Below are positions 63,725 through 64,000 of a DNA stretch of 64,000 nt, in pieces (positions within the stretch are counted from its first letter, which is position 1; the number at the start of each line of letters is the position of its first letter). Source of the DNA: Caulobacter sp. GTDB lineage: Bacteria; Pseudomonadota; Alphaproteobacteria; Caulobacterales; Caulobacteraceae. Position numbers and translations under genes: made by a program. The stretch is taken from positions 1 through 64,000 of the forward strand of contig NZ_JAGIBH010000011.1 in the NCBI RefSeq assembly GCF_017744445.1, given 5' to 3'. The notes beneath the pieces were generated by a model that did not search any database, had not been told where the DNA came from, and saw only the letters and a program-made list of their open reading frames with translations.

Positions 63725-64000
63725 CCGATCAGCCAAGGATAGTAGAGCTGTTGGTCGTTGGCCGGCTCGATGGCGAAGCTGAGGAACGCCAGCGCCACCG
63801 TCACGGCATTGGCGCCCAACCAGAGGCCCCATCGCATTCGGCTCCAGGGCAGTTTGAACCCTATGCGCAGACAAGCGGCCTCGATCCCGGTGGTGATGGC
63901 GACGGCGAGCAGGAAATTGGCCGTCCAAGTGAACGGATTGAACGTTCCCAGGTCAAAAATGGCGTACAGAACTTGGCCGGGGAAGAACTCCCAGGCGATG
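63721..64000 (-). CDS. Partial membrane protein, C-terminal part
   Basis: The minus strand reads continuously from the window edge to a TAA at 63721-63723, 92 codons: IAWEFFPGQVLYAIFDLGTF, NPFTWTANFLLAVAITTGIE, AACLRIGFKLPWSRMRWGLW and LGANAVTVALAFLSFAIEPA, ending NDQQLYYPWLIG. It contains two or three hydrophobic stretches and looks like an inner-membrane protein. Codon use is like that of its neighbours. The start lies outside the window and no family is recognised. It overlaps oxyR by four bases. Confidence 0.6.
   Translation of the reverse strand, partial: IAWEFFPGQVLYAIFDLGTFNPFTWTANFLLAVAITTGIEAACLRIGFKLPWSRMRWGLWLGANAVTVALAFLSFAIEPANDQQLYYPWLIG

Overview
The window is high-GC alphaproteobacterial chromosome and almost certainly comes from the genus Caulobacter. 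The strongest evidence is a full-length crescentin gene (creS, 457 residues), the CenR regulator, ParA and ParB with a cluster of parS sites beside mnmG and mnmE, and a replication origin between hemE and the PEP-synthase regulator gene that carries four perfect CtrA boxes. This is core, housekeeping chromosome around the origin. I see no phage, integrase, transposase, CRISPR array, tRNA or rRNA gene.

Layout. 1-5.4 kb: fatty-acid synthesis genes fabA, fabB and the start of fabI on the minus strand. A TPR/GT41 glycosyltransferase gene broken by a single-base frameshift and a phytanoyl-CoA-type dioxygenase gene lie between fabB and fabI. 5.4-10.3 kb: a 2-hydroxyacid dehydrogenase, a Tat-exported S9 peptidase, an alpha/beta hydrolase and a MoeB/ThiF-type E1 enzyme. 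10.3-16.3 kb: the HslUV protease with a secreted NTF2-like protein gene between its two subunits, Ada-type DNA repair, DUF2244, endonuclease III and an ATP-grasp enzyme. 16.4-20.8 kb: a sugar/nucleoside kinase followed by a tightly coupled hisB-hisH-hisA-hisF-hisE operon. 20.8-27.9 kb: Smr, MltA, Tim44-like, SecB, CenR, an L,D-transpeptidase-type protein, YggS, a ThiE/TenI-like protein, a probable NtrZ and a DUF3576 lipoprotein; several of these act on the envelope. 28.0-32.2 kb: leuS-lptE-holA. 32.5-38.6 kb: the minus-strand group mnmE, mnmG-rsmG-parA, parB, with most parS sites. 38.6-44.8 kb: dienelactone hydrolase and quinone oxidoreductase, then rho, hemJ, hemH and hemE. 44.8-45.25 kb: the origin (Cori). 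45.2-48.9 kb: ppsR-maf-aroE-coaE-dnaQ. 48.9-64 kb: an MmyB-type regulator divergent from an NAD-dependent epimerase-type gene, xthA, lolA, ftsK, murI, an M3 peptidase, a GumN-type protein, an SRPBCC protein, crescentin, and a divergent ahpD/oxyR pair.

The genes combine replication control (CtrA and DnaA sites), segregation (ParABS, FtsK), cell shape (CreS, MurI, MltA), envelope regulation (CenR, NtrZ), protein quality control (HslUV, SecB) and haem synthesis (HemE, HemH, HemJ). Four families of intergenic inverted repeats are scattered between operons. Two points differ from what I would expect: no dnaA lies within 18 kb downstream of the origin, where the crescentin/ftsK block sits instead, which suggests a rearrangement close to the origin; and a 25-codon ORF with its own promoter and an immediately following terminator lies upstream of xthA.
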